DNA of 64,000 nt from NCBI RefSeq assembly GCF_004770745.1, contig NZ_RQGD01000014.1, forward strand, positions 1-64,000, given 5' to 3'. The first letter of the stretch is position 1. Each line of letters starts with the position of its first letter. Under the pieces are notes generated by a model. That model did not search any database and was not told where the DNA came from. It saw only the letters and a program-made list of their open reading frames with translations. The translations under genes were made by a program, and so were the position numbers. Shown in pieces: positions 27,867 through 37,474 of this stretch. This DNA is from Leptospira ognonensis (lineage in GTDB: Bacteria > Spirochaetota > Leptospiria > Leptospirales > Leptospiraceae).

Positions 27867-29735
27867 CTATTTGAGGATCTGATACTCCTGTAAACAGGCG
27901 ATCCCGCTACTCTCTCTGTAAGTTCTAACTAATGTTGACTTAACGGTCAACATTTTAGATCTATTTTCAAATTTTTCTTCGATAAAACTATCCGGACAGG
28001 TGTCACTAAGGAGTAAAATAGAATCAAAACTAGACCAATCTTTCCAACGGTAACGATGATCATTACGCACAGCACCCAATTCGTAGGTTTTTAATTTCAT
28101 AGCTAGATCAAAATCAGAAGCGATCAAACGACCTTTAGATTCGTATTTGGCTTGGTCATGAAACGCATTGAGCAAGATGTACTTTTTGCTGGCTTCAATC
28201 TGGCTTGCAATCTCACGCGCAGGTTGGAAATCAGATGCATTCATTCCTCGATAACAAAAAGGTTTGGTATTAAAAAAGGAATCAGTTAACAAGCCTTGTT
28301 TATAAAACAAATTCCATCCGACAAAGGAGATACATATTATAATAATCGAATATGCGAGTTTTTTCTGATACCCAGATTCGGCAAACTGCGCAAAGCGAAG
28401 TGCCCATGCAAAAGACAGAAATCCGATAGAAGGTATAAACTGCAATACGTGACGGGGTTGCTTATTTCCTGTAGTTACTTCTAAAATTAAAAGTTCTAAA
28501 ATGATGACGATCGTTGCGGCAAGGAGAGGGTCTTTTCGTTTGGACTCTATACTTTCATTCTTTCGAATTAGAAAATAAATCAAAGAAATGAATGTCACGC
28601 CGATGAGGATCCGAAATCCCCAAACGAAGTCGAAAATGCCAGGCACTTTTGGATCCATTCCAGGCTCTGTCCATAGTGTTAAAAAGAAACTTCGAGTGTA
28701 CTGATTGACAATCAATTGGGCATCGATGAGCGCATTCACTCTGTCAGGGTTGATAAAAAGCCAGAAAAATGCTGGGAAAATGGCATAAACCCAGAGTACG
28801 GATATCGTTTTTGGGAAAACATTTTTTGCTTTTTCACGATTGCGATAGAGGAAAATAGAAAAATCTACAAACAATATCACTGAAATATAAAACATGAACG
28901 TTTTAAAAGTTCTTTGGTTTAAGTTTATTTTTGAAATGACGCGAAGTATGGGAAGAGAAGCGATCATAGTCAAAACAAAAATTAAATAAACCAAACGAAA
29001 TCCACGCGCATAAACTTTGTATAAATAGATAATCACCTCTTTATAACGCGAAGGAGATCTGAAGATCTCGTAACATATGCATGCCATAAAAAATAAGATA
29101 CCATAAGGATACTTTGTGAAATAAAATCCGAATAGAGAAAATGAAACCAAATACTTAGTCGAGCTTTTGATTTCACCAGTATTATCATCCTCATAGAGTC
29201 GAAACAGCGAGTATCCACTGAGCAAAAGAAAAAACATAGATTGTGTTTCGAGCATCGAGGTCAATGAGTAAACAGGCACCTCAGTAGTTTGCAAACAAAG
29301 AACAAATGAGAAGAATGCAAAAACAGATCCCCAAAAATGAGAAGCAGTAACTTTAATTAGAATATAATAAAGTGCAGGGAAAACCAATATCAAAAAAAAC
29401 AAACCATGAAAAGAATCTCTGTATGTCACTGGCCAATCAGTTGGGATGTACAAGGAAAGAAAGGTCGTAAAGGACCTAAGTGGTGGCCAAGTAGGTGATT
29501 CGAAAAAAGGCAAAATCCCATTCCAATAATTCCCTTCTCTAAAATCAACCGCCTGATCGAGGACATTCGAAAGTCGTATATTTTCATCCCAAGATAAAAA
29601 ATCATGATTGGGACAGGTCGTTAAAAATACTTCCCATGCTTTCACGGAATAAAAAGCAACCAGAGCCACACCGAGTAGGAAAAATGGGATTCCTAATAAT
29701 TGATTTATACGCATTCTCATAATCCTAGTGGTCAA
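27867..29735 (-). CDS. GT-C (GT39/ArnT-like) membrane glycosyltransferase
   Basis: This is a 622-residue polytopic protein with about 12 membrane helices and a C-terminal soluble domain (from about residue 505). DFLSWDENIRL in the first periplasmic loop supplies the acidic pair typical of GT-C enzymes using polyprenyl-phosphate sugars. KQPRHVLQFIPSIGFLSF resembles the later RY...P segment. It probably adds a sugar to lipid A, protein or polysaccharide on the periplasmic side. Several Met/Ile codons precede the first helix, so the exact start is uncertain. Confidence 0.72.
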   Translation of the reverse strand: MTTRIMRMRINQLLGIPFFLLGVALVAFYSVKAWEVFLTTCPNHDFLSWDENIRLSNVLDQAVDFREGNYWNGILPFFESPTWPPLRSFTTFLSLYIPTDWPVTYRDSFHGLFFLILVFPALYYILIKVTASHFWGSVFAFFSFVLCLQTTEVPVYSLTSMLETQSMFFLLLSGYSLFRLYEDDNTGEIKSSTKYLVSFSLFGFYFTKYPYGILFFMACICYEIFRSPSRYKEVIIYLYKVYARGFRLVYLIFVLTMIASLPILRVISKINLNQRTFKTFMFYISVILFVDFSIFLYRNREKAKNVFPKTISVLWVYAIFPAFFWLFINPDRVNALIDAQLIVNQYTRSFFLTLWTEPGMDPKVPGIFDFVWGFRILIGVTFISLIYFLIRKNESIESKRKDPLLAATIVIILELLILEVTTGNKQPRHVLQFIPSIGFLSFAWALRFAQFAESGYQKKLAYSIIIICISFVGWNLFYKQGLLTDSFFNTKPFCYRGMNASDFQPAREIASQIEASKKYILLNAFHDQAKYESKGRLIASDFDLAMKLKTYELGAVRNDHRYRWKDWSSFDSILLLSDTCPDSFIEEKFENRSKMLTVKSTLVRTYRESSGIACLQEYQILK

Positions 29736-29864
29736 TCTAACTGAATCATTCTAAAAAAATAGTTTTTTCTTAAACTTAGGGCTTAAAATCAAGTCGAGAT
29801 TGCCCAATTTTTCACTTTAATTGCCATAGAATGGGAAAAACCTGGAAGAAAGGCAAAGAAAAAT

Positions 29865-32294
29865 ATGCAAATTGAGTCCCTCCCTTCGAGAAACAATATC
29901 GCAATTTTTAGTATTCTTACACTCGTTAGTATTTTTTTGATCGGTTTCCATTCTAGGCCTGTAACGGGCAATAGTGAACGAAAAACGCCGAGATTCCCTT
30001 CCGGATTAACGACAGATCCTTACGAATTGTATGAAAGTTTACCCGTTTTTCATGCATCTACTGATAAGAGCCTACCACATGACTCAAATTTTGAAGCCGC
30101 ATTTTCACCACCAGGTGACCAAGGAAATCAAAAAAGTAGCGCTGGTTTTGCGGTAAGTTTTGGTCTCATTTCCTTCCTTGAAGCAGAAAAAAATAAAAGG
30201 AAAATTCTTTCCAATCTAGAACCCCTAACAGCGGAGGGACTTTCAATCTTCTACTCTCCTGCTTATCTTTATAACCAATTAAATAATGGGCGGGACTCTG
30301 GGTCTTCTCTTCTTGAAACATTGATCTTGGCACAAAGTAGAGGTGCTGTTACTTTAAAAGAAATGCCCTACTCCCCTTCCAATTTTCGCACCAAACCAGG
30401 AGGAAACCAAATCGAAATTGGAAGAAACGTAAGGCTATCGCAAATTTTCAAAGTCGAACCTACAGATCTTACATCGATTAAATACGCGGTGTCGAAAAAA
30501 ATTCCTGTAATGATAAGTTTTCTCACTTTTGATAACTTCCTCGAAGCCAAGGGAGATTCTTTATATTCAAAAGTCTCAGGAGAACCAATCGGTGCGCAAT
30601 CACTCATTGTCATTGGCTTTGATGATGACAAACACGCCTTCCGGGTCTGGAATTCTTGGGGAAAAAATTGGGCTGACAATGGCTACCTTTGGATTGAATA
30701 CAGTCTCTTCCAAAAACTAACGAAGGCAGCTTACATTGCTACTTCTGGAAAAAATGAGACGTATCTATCAGAAAAGCAAGCACTAGAGACTCTTAATCAA
30801 ATCCTAAAAAATGGCGATTTGATTTCCACGCCAACAGAGGTGCACGTTTCAAAGGGAGAGTTTAAAGACAAAATTCGACTCGTTTGGCAAAAAATTGACC
30901 GTGCGATCGGCTACGAAATATATAGAAAGCGCAAAGGTGAAACCAAATATCAATTAGTCGGCTTGTCAAAAATCCCCGCTTTTGAGGATTTCGGCGTTCA
31001 AAAAGACCAAGCCTACATCTACCGAGTTGCAAGCTTAGATGAATCTCAAATTTCGGAACCTTCTCCAGAATCAAATGAAGGATATGCTTCGTCGGACGTT
31101 AAGATAACGGAACTATTGCCTATTACAAATTTGAATGCTAGCGTTGGTGGATATAATGATCGGATTGTTTTGTCTTGGGACAGCCACCTGACTGCCGACT
31201 CCTACTCGGTTTACAAATGGAATGCCTCTTCTAAAATTTTTCGTTTTTTAGGAAAAACGGGAAAACCAAATTTTACCGATTACAAAGCGACCAAAAATGG
31301 CGATTCAGAAATTTATCGCGTGTTTCCTCATAACAAAAGTAATACGGGAGAAGGAAGCGTTTATACTCAAGGGTATTTGGACCCTCTTCGAAATTTAAAA
31401 TTAAGACCAGAAAATTTAGCAGTGTCCAAAGGCGAGTTCAACGACAAGATCATCCTAAGTTGGGACAATACTCCAAATGCTGAAGCGTATATTGTATTCA
31501 GAACACCAGTAGGAGAAAATGATTGGGAAAAAATTGGCCAGACTAGTGAACTGAAGTTTGTTGATACTAAACTCAATGAGTCAGATTACTCTTACTCCGT
31601 AAGTGCCGTTTTTTCTGATCAGTCGATTTCGTTACCATCAGAAATTGCCTCAGGTTTCAAACAACTCGTTGCGAAACGTGGAAATGAAAGCGAGATTACT
31701 GAGATTGAAAATGTGGAAGCCAACTCATCACGACGTGAAATCAATATTAGCTGGCGCCAAAATCTTAAAGCAGAATCTTTTAGCCTATTTATGCGGAAAA
31801 AGCAGGGCAAGGATTGGAAGCTGGTAGCAACCGTAGACAGAAAATTGAAACAATTTTTAGTCACAAATTTAGACAAAAATCAATTTTACTTTTTTGCTCT
31901 CAAAACTAAAGAATCTGGGAAGGAGATCAGTTCTTTTTCTAAGTCCGTAGTTGGTGTAATCAGTGAGACGATAGTCGATTCGAAAAAAGTTCGCACATTC
32001 TCGGAATCTACAATTACAAAATTTTTAGGACCTTGGACTGCTATGCATTGGGATGGGAAATCCTCCATTAAGCCAATAAAATTAGAAGTACAATCAGACG
32101 ATAACGACGGCTATATATTAAAATGGAATAATGAAGAGTTCTATCGAGGCAACTATGTCATCGATGCCAACCTGTTGGAAGAAAAAGGTAAGTGGAAAAT
32201 CCAGTTATCCCCTAACCTTGATTCACTTTCGGCGGATGTTTATGAAAAAAGCCTCCTCCCAGAAAAAAGTAGACTTTCCTTCGTAAGGGAATAA
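29865..32294 (+). CDS. Papain-fold (C1) pseudoprotease with fibronectin-type repeats
   Basis: The protein has 809 residues: an N-terminal helix/signal (13-27), a papain-like domain (about 40-300), four repeats of about 90 residues starting near 325, 425, 519 and 617 (first and third open with VSKGEFxDKIxLxW), and a final domain from about 712. The repeats look like fibronectin type III. In the papain domain DQGNQKSSAGFAVS replaces the usual QGxCGSCWAF: Ser92 stands at the catalytic Cys and Ala93 at Trp. GAQSLIVIGF puts Gln245 at the catalytic His. Asn263 of NSWG and oxyanion Gln86 remain. The protein is therefore likely a binding or scaffolding pseudoenzyme in the envelope. A terminator-like hairpin follows. 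Confidence 0.85.
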   Translation: MQIESLPSRNNIAIFSILTLVSIFLIGFHSRPVTGNSERKTPRFPSGLTTDPYELYESLPVFHASTDKSLPHDSNFEAAFSPPGDQGNQKSSAGFAVSFGLISFLEAEKNKRKILSNLEPLTAEGLSIFYSPAYLYNQLNNGRDSGSSLLETLILAQSRGAVTLKEMPYSPSNFRTKPGGNQIEIGRNVRLSQIFKVEPTDLTSIKYAVSKKIPVMISFLTFDNFLEAKGDSLYSKVSGEPIGAQSLIVIGFDDDKHAFRVWNSWGKNWADNGYLWIEYSLFQKLTKAAYIATSGKNETYLSEKQALETLNQILKNGDLISTPTEVHVSKGEFKDKIRLVWQKIDRAIGYEIYRKRKGETKYQLVGLSKIPAFEDFGVQKDQAYIYRVASLDESQISEPSPESNEGYASSDVKITELLPITNLNASVGGYNDRIVLSWDSHLTADSYSVYKWNASSKIFRFLGKTGKPNFTDYKATKNGDSEIYRVFPHNKSNTGEGSVYTQGYLDPLRNLKLRPENLAVSKGEFNDKIILSWDNTPNAEAYIVFRTPVGENDWEKIGQTSELKFVDTKLNESDYSYSVSAVFSDQSISLPSEIASGFKQLVAKRGNESEITEIENVEANSSRREINISWRQNLKAESFSLFMRKKQGKDWKLVATVDRKLKQFLVTNLDKNQFYFFALKTKESGKEISSFSKSVVGVISETIVDSKKVRTFSESTITKFLGPWTAMHWDGKSSIKPIKLEVQSDDNDGYILKWNNEEFYRGNYVIDANLLEEKGKWKIQLSPNLDSLSADVYEKSLLPEKSRLSFVRE

Positions 32295-32296
32295 AT

Positions 32297-32575
32297 TCAA
32301 AATAACGTGCCACTTTCACAATTCTTGTGGCATTTATTTTTTAGTCCGTTACAAGAATTTAAGAGTATTGCCAAATCTTGATCTGAATAGATCGGCGACT
32401 GAGTCGAAAACTTATATATGAGATCATTTCGAAGGAAACAATCCCCTTCGATCGTTGCACACTTGTTTCTTTCTAAACAGTTGCTTCTCGGAGAGAAAGG
32501 CGATCCACAACGTAAAATGAAAAGATCCAAAACAAACCAAGTAAATATAGAACTAACAAACTTTCTCGTGCTCAA
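32297..32575 (-). CDS. Small cysteine-rich lipoprotein
   Basis: This is a 92-residue protein with a signal peptide and lipobox (LFILRC, Cys at about 23) and six further cysteines spread over the mature part (NCLERNKC, GDC, NSCNGLKNKCHKNC). It overlaps the UDP-glucose pyrophosphorylase stop by 4 bases (ATGA), arguing for real translation. No family recognised; disulphide-stabilised surface or periplasmic protein is the likely form. Confidence 0.6.
   Translation of the reverse strand: MSTRKFVSSIFTWFVLDLFILRCGSPFSPRSNCLERNKCATIEGDCFLRNDLIYKFSTQSPIYSDQDLAILLNSCNGLKNKCHKNCESGTLF
32308..32342 (+). terminator. Intrinsic terminator after the pseudoprotease gene
   Basis: TGCCAC and GTGGCA form a 6-bp stem with a 13-base loop, followed directly by TTTATTTTTT. 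It starts 14 bases past the stop at 32294 and lies inside the end of the convergent small lipoprotein gene. Confidence 0.5.
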
Positions 32576-33990
32576 AATCGGTACGTATTATTTTCTAATT
32601 TTTCCAGTTTCAGTTCAGACAGTTTTTTTAAGGAGTTTGAAGCATTGATGAGTTTCACTTTGCCGATAATTTTTACGGCTACGTCAAATTCAATCTCGCC
32701 TTCCACATTAAGTTCTTCACACTCTACAAGCGACGGATAGGCTTTGAAAAGAGAATCGAAATCGGTGATTTTTTTATAGTATCTCTCATCAAGGTTCACA
32801 AGTACTTCCCCAAGACCATTGGCTTTGCGTGCCTTTGACATCGTTAAAGAGTAATCCTCATTAAGAGTATACGCATCAGACCTTCTGATGAGATAGTCTT
32901 CTGTTTTTTTAACAGGAGCAAAGCGATCGCGAGGAATGATGATCCCCTTAAATTTTGAAAAGTTACCTACAGCCGAACCCATTGCCGTTTCAAGTTGGAG
33001 GATTTCCTTACCCTCTACCTTTTTCGGGTTTACAATCAGGGATAAGGAAAAATGGCCTTCCCGTAGTCTGTCACGAAGAGATCTCAAATTGATCCATAAA
33101 TTATTTGTAGAAAAAGTCCTAAACTTTCCGAGCCCACTAAACTCATGCTCATTTTCCAACGGCACTTGCGCTGTCTCGAGGAGTTCATACCTTTGAAATT
33201 TTCCATCCACTAACTTTCGATAAATGGCTCCTCCCTTTTTATCGGCAAGAGTTTTGGGTGTCATCTCCATTGCAAAATCAATCCCTTCGCTTAGCAGATA
33301 GGAGACGATATGAGAATCTACAGTTGCACCAAGATTGTCACCATTGGAGAGGAAGGCTAGCTCATAGCCCATATCTATTAATTGGTCTAGGATACCTGTT
33401 TCGATCAGAGTGAAATGGATATCTCCATGTCCTGGTGGACACCATTCGTCTTTAGCCGAAGTTAAACTCACGGGCGACAAGTTTATTTTGTCCAGTCTCG
33501 GAACTTTATGTTGTAAGAATGATGTTCCAATTTTTTGTTTGAACCCAATTTTTTTCAATTCTTCTTGTGAATCCTTTTGCGTATTATATGAATCCATAAG
33601 AAGTAATGGTACTTCTATGTGGTATTTTTTTCGAATGTGTTCGATCTGAGCTGCCATAACTGCGAGAAAGGATTTACCTTCCTTTATAGGAATTAAGGAC
33701 TTTGCTTTTTCCAAACCCATAGACGTACCGAGGCCACCGTTTAACTTAATGACTACGAGCTTTGCTAAATTCGCCTGTGATTCCTGGAAGTTCTCATGAA
33801 TTTTTTTTAAATCAATTTCATCTGTCTTGGGATCGAGATCTCCTACGGTCTCCCATTTAACAATCCCTGTTTCACCTTTTCGAACTTGATCGACTTTTTC
33901 TAGAAAGTCATTTATAAAGGCATCACTCAGTCCTTCTGACTTCATTTTTTCGGTGATTAATTTGTCCGCAGCTTCTTTGGAAATTGACAT
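32572..33990 (-). CDS. UTP--glucose-1-phosphate uridylyltransferase (eukaryote-type UGPase)
   Basis: This is a 472-residue enzyme making UDP-glucose. It belongs to the long UDPGP family of eukaryotes, not the bacterial GalU family: KLNGGLGTSMGLEKAKSLIPI at about residues 80-100 is the nucleotide loop, then LLLMDSYNT, the KVPRLD segment, and the active-site WCPPGHGDIHFTL and FLSNGDNLGATVD. The C-terminus is a left-handed beta helix-like domain. Upstream gene (33999) is 8 bases away on the same strand. Confidence 0.93.
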   Translation of the reverse strand: MSISKEAADKLITEKMKSEGLSDAFINDFLEKVDQVRKGETGIVKWETVGDLDPKTDEIDLKKIHENFQESQANLAKLVVIKLNGGLGTSMGLEKAKSLIPIKEGKSFLAVMAAQIEHIRKKYHIEVPLLLMDSYNTQKDSQEELKKIGFKQKIGTSFLQHKVPRLDKINLSPVSLTSAKDEWCPPGHGDIHFTLIETGILDQLIDMGYELAFLSNGDNLGATVDSHIVSYLLSEGIDFAMEMTPKTLADKKGGAIYRKLVDGKFQRYELLETAQVPLENEHEFSGLGKFRTFSTNNLWINLRSLRDRLREGHFSLSLIVNPKKVEGKEILQLETAMGSAVGNFSKFKGIIIPRDRFAPVKKTEDYLIRRSDAYTLNEDYSLTMSKARKANGLGEVLVNLDERYYKKITDFDSLFKAYPSLVECEELNVEGEIEFDVAVKIIGKVKLINASNSLKKLSELKLEKLENNTYRF

Positions 33991-33998
33991 GGAGACTC

Positions 33999-34358
33999 CT
34001 AGAGATTTTGATTTAATTCGCCAAGTTGTATGCGATAGGGATCTTCAGATTCCGATGGCTCCCACAGAAAGTAGACAAGGATCTCTCTACCCTCTTTCCT
34101 TGCCTTAGGTTCGTTTTGATTGCGGTCATACTTAGGCATGAAAACAGTAAAATTATAAACCCAAACAACTTTTTTGTCACCTCGCTTTTCCTTTGTAATT
34201 CCCTTTCGCAAGGGATCTTCAGAAAGAATCGATCCGTAAGGCAAAGGGAATACGCGCTCCCAGGCAATAAGGAGCTCTTTTTTTGCCCGAGAATAATTAG
34301 GTGGAGTCTCAGCGAAGAGGGAAACTGAGACTAAAAGATAAAAAAAGAAGAAACGCAA
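33999..34358 (-). CDS. Small exported protein of unknown function
   Basis: This is a 119-residue protein with a signal peptide (MRFFFFYLLVSVSLFAE) and a mature, charged beta-rich domain without cysteines (KKVVWVYNFTVFMPKYD). It sits 5 bases after the FadL-like gene and 8 before the UGPase gene, so it is likely part of the same transcript. No family recognised. Confidence 0.68.
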   Translation of the reverse strand: MRFFFFYLLVSVSLFAETPPNYSRAKKELLIAWERVFPLPYGSILSEDPLRKGITKEKRGDKKVVWVYNFTVFMPKYDRNQNEPKARKEGREILVYFLWEPSESEDPYRIQLGELNQNL

Positions 34359-34363
34359 AAAGG

Positions 34364-35809
34364 TTAATTCCGAGAGCTCACCATGATATAGACAGAATGC
34401 GCACTATATTCAAAGCTTTGCGAAAGAGAGTTTGGATCGATGCGCGAATTTCCGTTCCCTACTTCACGGATGTAAGTTACAGATAGTGATGATTTTGATG
34501 TCACCCAAGAAAATCCCAAACTGATCCCTCGATTTCGTGAGTATTCATTTCTTGGATCGTTTCCACTTCTAGGGATTCGGTAAACGATACTATTTTCTCC
34601 AGACGTTGCCGATACCTGATTGGCTACTGCCGTTTGTAGATATAAATCCGCTGCAGACTGCGCCCAGGAGACCTTTTTTGTATTCGGTTCGTTGGTATAA
34701 ATACCGCCTAATACAGAGAAGGTATCCATGATGTAGTATTCCATTCCTAATGCAAAATTTGTTGTCGCACTTCGTGTCAATTCTCGAATCTCAGTATCGG
34801 TAGTCGTATACGTAATCCGACTGCCAGCGCCGCTGAATTCGTCTTGGTTGCGTCGTTTTTTATACCCTGTTGTGTGAATGATATCAAAGGAGGCGAGAAA
34901 TCTCGCTGTGGGAAAGAAGGCAACTCCCCAACGAATTTCGGAAGTTTGAGGAATCGCAGTTGTGAGCTTGGGTTTGTTTGTTATCACACCATTTTCAATG
35001 GAGGAAAATCCATCTCCGGTTCCTTCCACAAAATCAACGGCAGACGTTCCCGCCCTTCTCGCAGAATCCACATACACCTCATTATAGAGGCGATTACCGC
35101 CTGTAACAATGATTCTGCGGATGCTCATGCCTAAGGATAGTTTTTGCCATGGTTGGTATTGGATTCCGATGATGGGCATAATACCAGATGTTTGGCGGTT
35201 GTCTACATAGCTTCGCATGACATAAGAAAGATCAGAGAATTGCTGAAATTGGGTTCTCGCTACATTTTTCGTGTCACTCAAATAATAAAGTGTCGCACCC
35301 AATGAAAGCTTGTCCGTGAGAAGATAGGCTATGCTTGGTCCTACGAGCAATTGGCTGTAGTTTTCCTTTGTGTAATTTCGTGTCGTGTTGATCGTCGGCG
35401 AAACAAGTGGGTAGTTCACCTGGTCGGCTCGATTATAGGCATAATTATAGGTATTTACGATCGAAAATGCGAACTTCCATTTATCAAAATTTTTCACAAG
35501 CCCAACAAAGTTAGGATTATAACCCTGTGATGTTTGGTTGTAAGTCTGTCCTGGAGTGTCGATGTTGAGATAGCTTCTCTTCGCATTCTTAAAGTTACTT
35601 GCGGAAATGGAAATCCCATCGTTATGCGTAAATCCGAGGCCCGCTGGATTGTAATAGGCTCCCGAAGGGTCATCGGATAAGGCAGTAAAGGCACCACCAA
35701 GTCCAGCAGCGCGCTCTCCATAAAATCCTTGGATGTTGTTAAACGGCTCCGAGGCAAGGATTGGTGAGGCTGAAAGCAATAAAAGAAGTGAGAGTTTGAT
35801 TTGTTTCAT
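34364..35809 (-). CDS. FadL/OmpP1-like outer-membrane transport protein
   Basis: This is a 481-residue protein with a cleavable signal (ending PILAS). The mature N-terminus GERAAGLGGAFTALSDDPSGAYYNPAGLGF is the hatch region signature of the FadL/OmpP1/TodX family, followed by a long-strand beta barrel and a C-terminal VYIMVSSRN. Family members take up hydrophobic compounds such as long-chain fatty acids. It starts 4 bases after the lipoprotein gene at 35814, suggesting both reach the outer membrane together. Confidence 0.88.
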   Translation of the reverse strand: MKQIKLSLLLLLSASPILASEPFNNIQGFYGERAAGLGGAFTALSDDPSGAYYNPAGLGFTHNDGISISASNFKNAKRSYLNIDTPGQTYNQTSQGYNPNFVGLVKNFDKWKFAFSIVNTYNYAYNRADQVNYPLVSPTINTTRNYTKENYSQLLVGPSIAYLLTDKLSLGATLYYLSDTKNVARTQFQQFSDLSYVMRSYVDNRQTSGIMPIIGIQYQPWQKLSLGMSIRRIIVTGGNRLYNEVYVDSARRAGTSAVDFVEGTGDGFSSIENGVITNKPKLTTAIPQTSEIRWGVAFFPTARFLASFDIIHTTGYKKRRNQDEFSGAGSRITYTTTDTEIRELTRSATTNFALGMEYYIMDTFSVLGGIYTNEPNTKKVSWAQSAADLYLQTAVANQVSATSGENSIVYRIPRSGNDPRNEYSRNRGISLGFSWVTSKSSLSVTYIREVGNGNSRIDPNSLSQSFEYSAHSVYIMVSSRN

Positions 35810-35813
35810 GTGT

Positions 35814-37373
35814 TTAGATTTTCTTTAACGTGGTATTTATAGATGTATAAACAGGATTAGAGTCGGTATCGTAAGTCACTCGCCAAACCTGCAATCCTGC
35901 GTTGAAATCGCTCAATTCTCCATAAAAATCAATATAGACTTCGCTTGTATCATCATCGGCAATCAAAATAACGGCGTCATCATCTTCATCAACGTATAAT
36001 CCCTCACCTAATTGGTATTCACCAATGCTGTCATTGTTTGGGTCAACCCCGGTGGGATAGATGACAAATTCATCATAGCCAGTAAAGGAACCAGTTCCAA
36101 GCACCCCACCTGAATTGATTTTCAAGATGACCTGATCTTCAAAGCGATAAGTGGTTTCATAGTACTTATCATAATTGGAAAAGTCACCTACTTCACCATT
36201 ATCATCATTTGAGTCATCAGCTAAATCAAAGAAATACATAGAGTAATAATCGAGCTCTCGGGAGGCGTTGAAAGCCTCCTCATAAAAGTAATATTCATTG
36301 GCATCCGGATCAAGGTATCCAGTGCGGATATATCCCCCATCATCGTCTGTCCGGCCTTCTACGGTTGTAGTATATTTAGTCCCACTATAATTGTCCTCAT
36401 TGCGATACCCAAGGGTGACACAATTCCCAGAATTGTTGGCAGCATCTGCATCACACTGTTCCAAAATAAATTTTGTTTTAGTGATTGTCTTGCTTGCTTT
36501 CCCGGACGAAAGGACTCTTCTAAAATTAAGAACCGTCTTATCTTTTTTCCCAGTGCCGCTGAAATTGGTGATAGAGGCTGTGATGTCGATCGTAGTTCCA
36601 AATGATTTTAAGGACTTTCTGCTGGAACTGAAAATCTTACTAAAATCAGTTTTGAACTTCATAAGTTTTTGGTATTTGTTGTTTGTGGGACAAACGACGG
36701 GACTTGCAATGGAGTCAGAAAAAGAATAGGAAATTTCCACATCGTAATCCGGGTTTGTCGAAGCTTTATAGAGCATTGCCGGGCTCGGAACAACCTGACC
36801 AAGAGTGGGAAGCACTCCTTCATCCTGCAAAGAAGAAAGCTCCGTTTTTGCTTCCGCATTGGACAGACCGAGATTTTCTAAACCATCTACCATCTCATCT
36901 AACATACTCTGCGTGACAGTCACTGTCCCTGACCCACCAGGAATACAAACTCCAGGGGTCGCTTTTGCTTTAGCGTAAGCGCTGCTCAGTAGAATCAAAT
37001 CTCTTTTTGATTCTTGTAAAATTTCGGCAACATAATCCCCACCAGATTGTAAATCAATTTGTCCTGAATATCCTGAAGTATAATAATCTTCTAATTGAGT
37101 CTCATCAAATGTACGAGTTTGTAAGAGTCTGGCTTTTCGTGTTGTTCTCGTGCTAGAGGAAGACTTGCGAATGGAACGAGGCACAGGTACGGCCAGACTT
37201 GTGGGAAGTTCAGAAGCTATGGCACTTGGAGTAGTAGAAGAACCGCTCGCCAGTTGGTTTCGGATCAAAAGTCTTCCGAGCAAAGCATCCACTGCATTGC
37301 TTTTGTCTTTTGATTTAGAACACCCGATGAAGGAAAAAAAAATAAGGATCAGGATTAGACAGAATCGTTTCAT
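35814..37373 (-). CDS. Large lipoprotein of unknown function
   Basis: This is a 519-residue protein with lipobox SFIGC (Cys at 18). A Ser/Thr/Pro-rich basic linker follows (about residues 42-85), then a body rich in Asp, Tyr and Ser with acidic runs (DLADDSNDDNGEVGD, DEDDDAVILIADDD) that may bind calcium. The family is unknown. It is first in a run with the FadL-like porin, the small exported protein, UGPase and the Cys-rich lipoprotein. The promoter proposed at 37382-37410 would leave almost no leader. Confidence 0.75.
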   Translation of the reverse strand: MKRFCLILILIFFSFIGCSKSKDKSNAVDALLGRLLIRNQLASGSSTTPSAIASELPTSLAVPVPRSIRKSSSSTRTTRKARLLQTRTFDETQLEDYYTSGYSGQIDLQSGGDYVAEILQESKRDLILLSSAYAKAKATPGVCIPGGSGTVTVTQSMLDEMVDGLENLGLSNAEAKTELSSLQDEGVLPTLGQVVPSPAMLYKASTNPDYDVEISYSFSDSIASPVVCPTNNKYQKLMKFKTDFSKIFSSSRKSLKSFGTTIDITASITNFSGTGKKDKTVLNFRRVLSSGKASKTITKTKFILEQCDADAANNSGNCVTLGYRNEDNYSGTKYTTTVEGRTDDDGGYIRTGYLDPDANEYYFYEEAFNASRELDYYSMYFFDLADDSNDDNGEVGDFSNYDKYYETTYRFEDQVILKINSGGVLGTGSFTGYDEFVIYPTGVDPNNDSIGEYQLGEGLYVDEDDDAVILIADDDTSEVYIDFYGELSDFNAGLQVWRVTYDTDSNPVYTSINTTLKKI

Positions 37374-37381
37374 CTCAACGT

Positions 37382-37432
37382 ATTAAGTAGAAGATGAACT
37401 AAATTGTCAATTCGAAAGAATCAATTTAAAAA
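37382..37432. promoter_or_regulatory. Divergent promoters sharing one -35 site
   Basis: Leftward: TTGACA (37410-37405), 17-base spacer, CTTAAT (37387-37382), only 8 bases before the lipoprotein ATG. Rightward: the same site reads TTGTCA (37404-37409), 17-base spacer, TAAAAA (37427-37432). The sigma-70 match is good for the left and fair for the right promoter. Confidence 0.4.
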
Positions 37433-37442
37433 AGAGTTTTCA

Positions 37443-37459
37443 AAAGACATAAAGTCTTT
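37443..37459 (+). promoter_or_regulatory. Palindrome between promoter and M48 gene
   Basis: AAAGAC-ATAAA-GTCTTT, 6-bp arms, located 16 to 32 bases before the protease ATG at 37475. It could be an operator or an mRNA hairpin; only the symmetry is seen. Confidence 0.3.
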
Positions 37460-37474
37460 CACATTTTGACTGAA

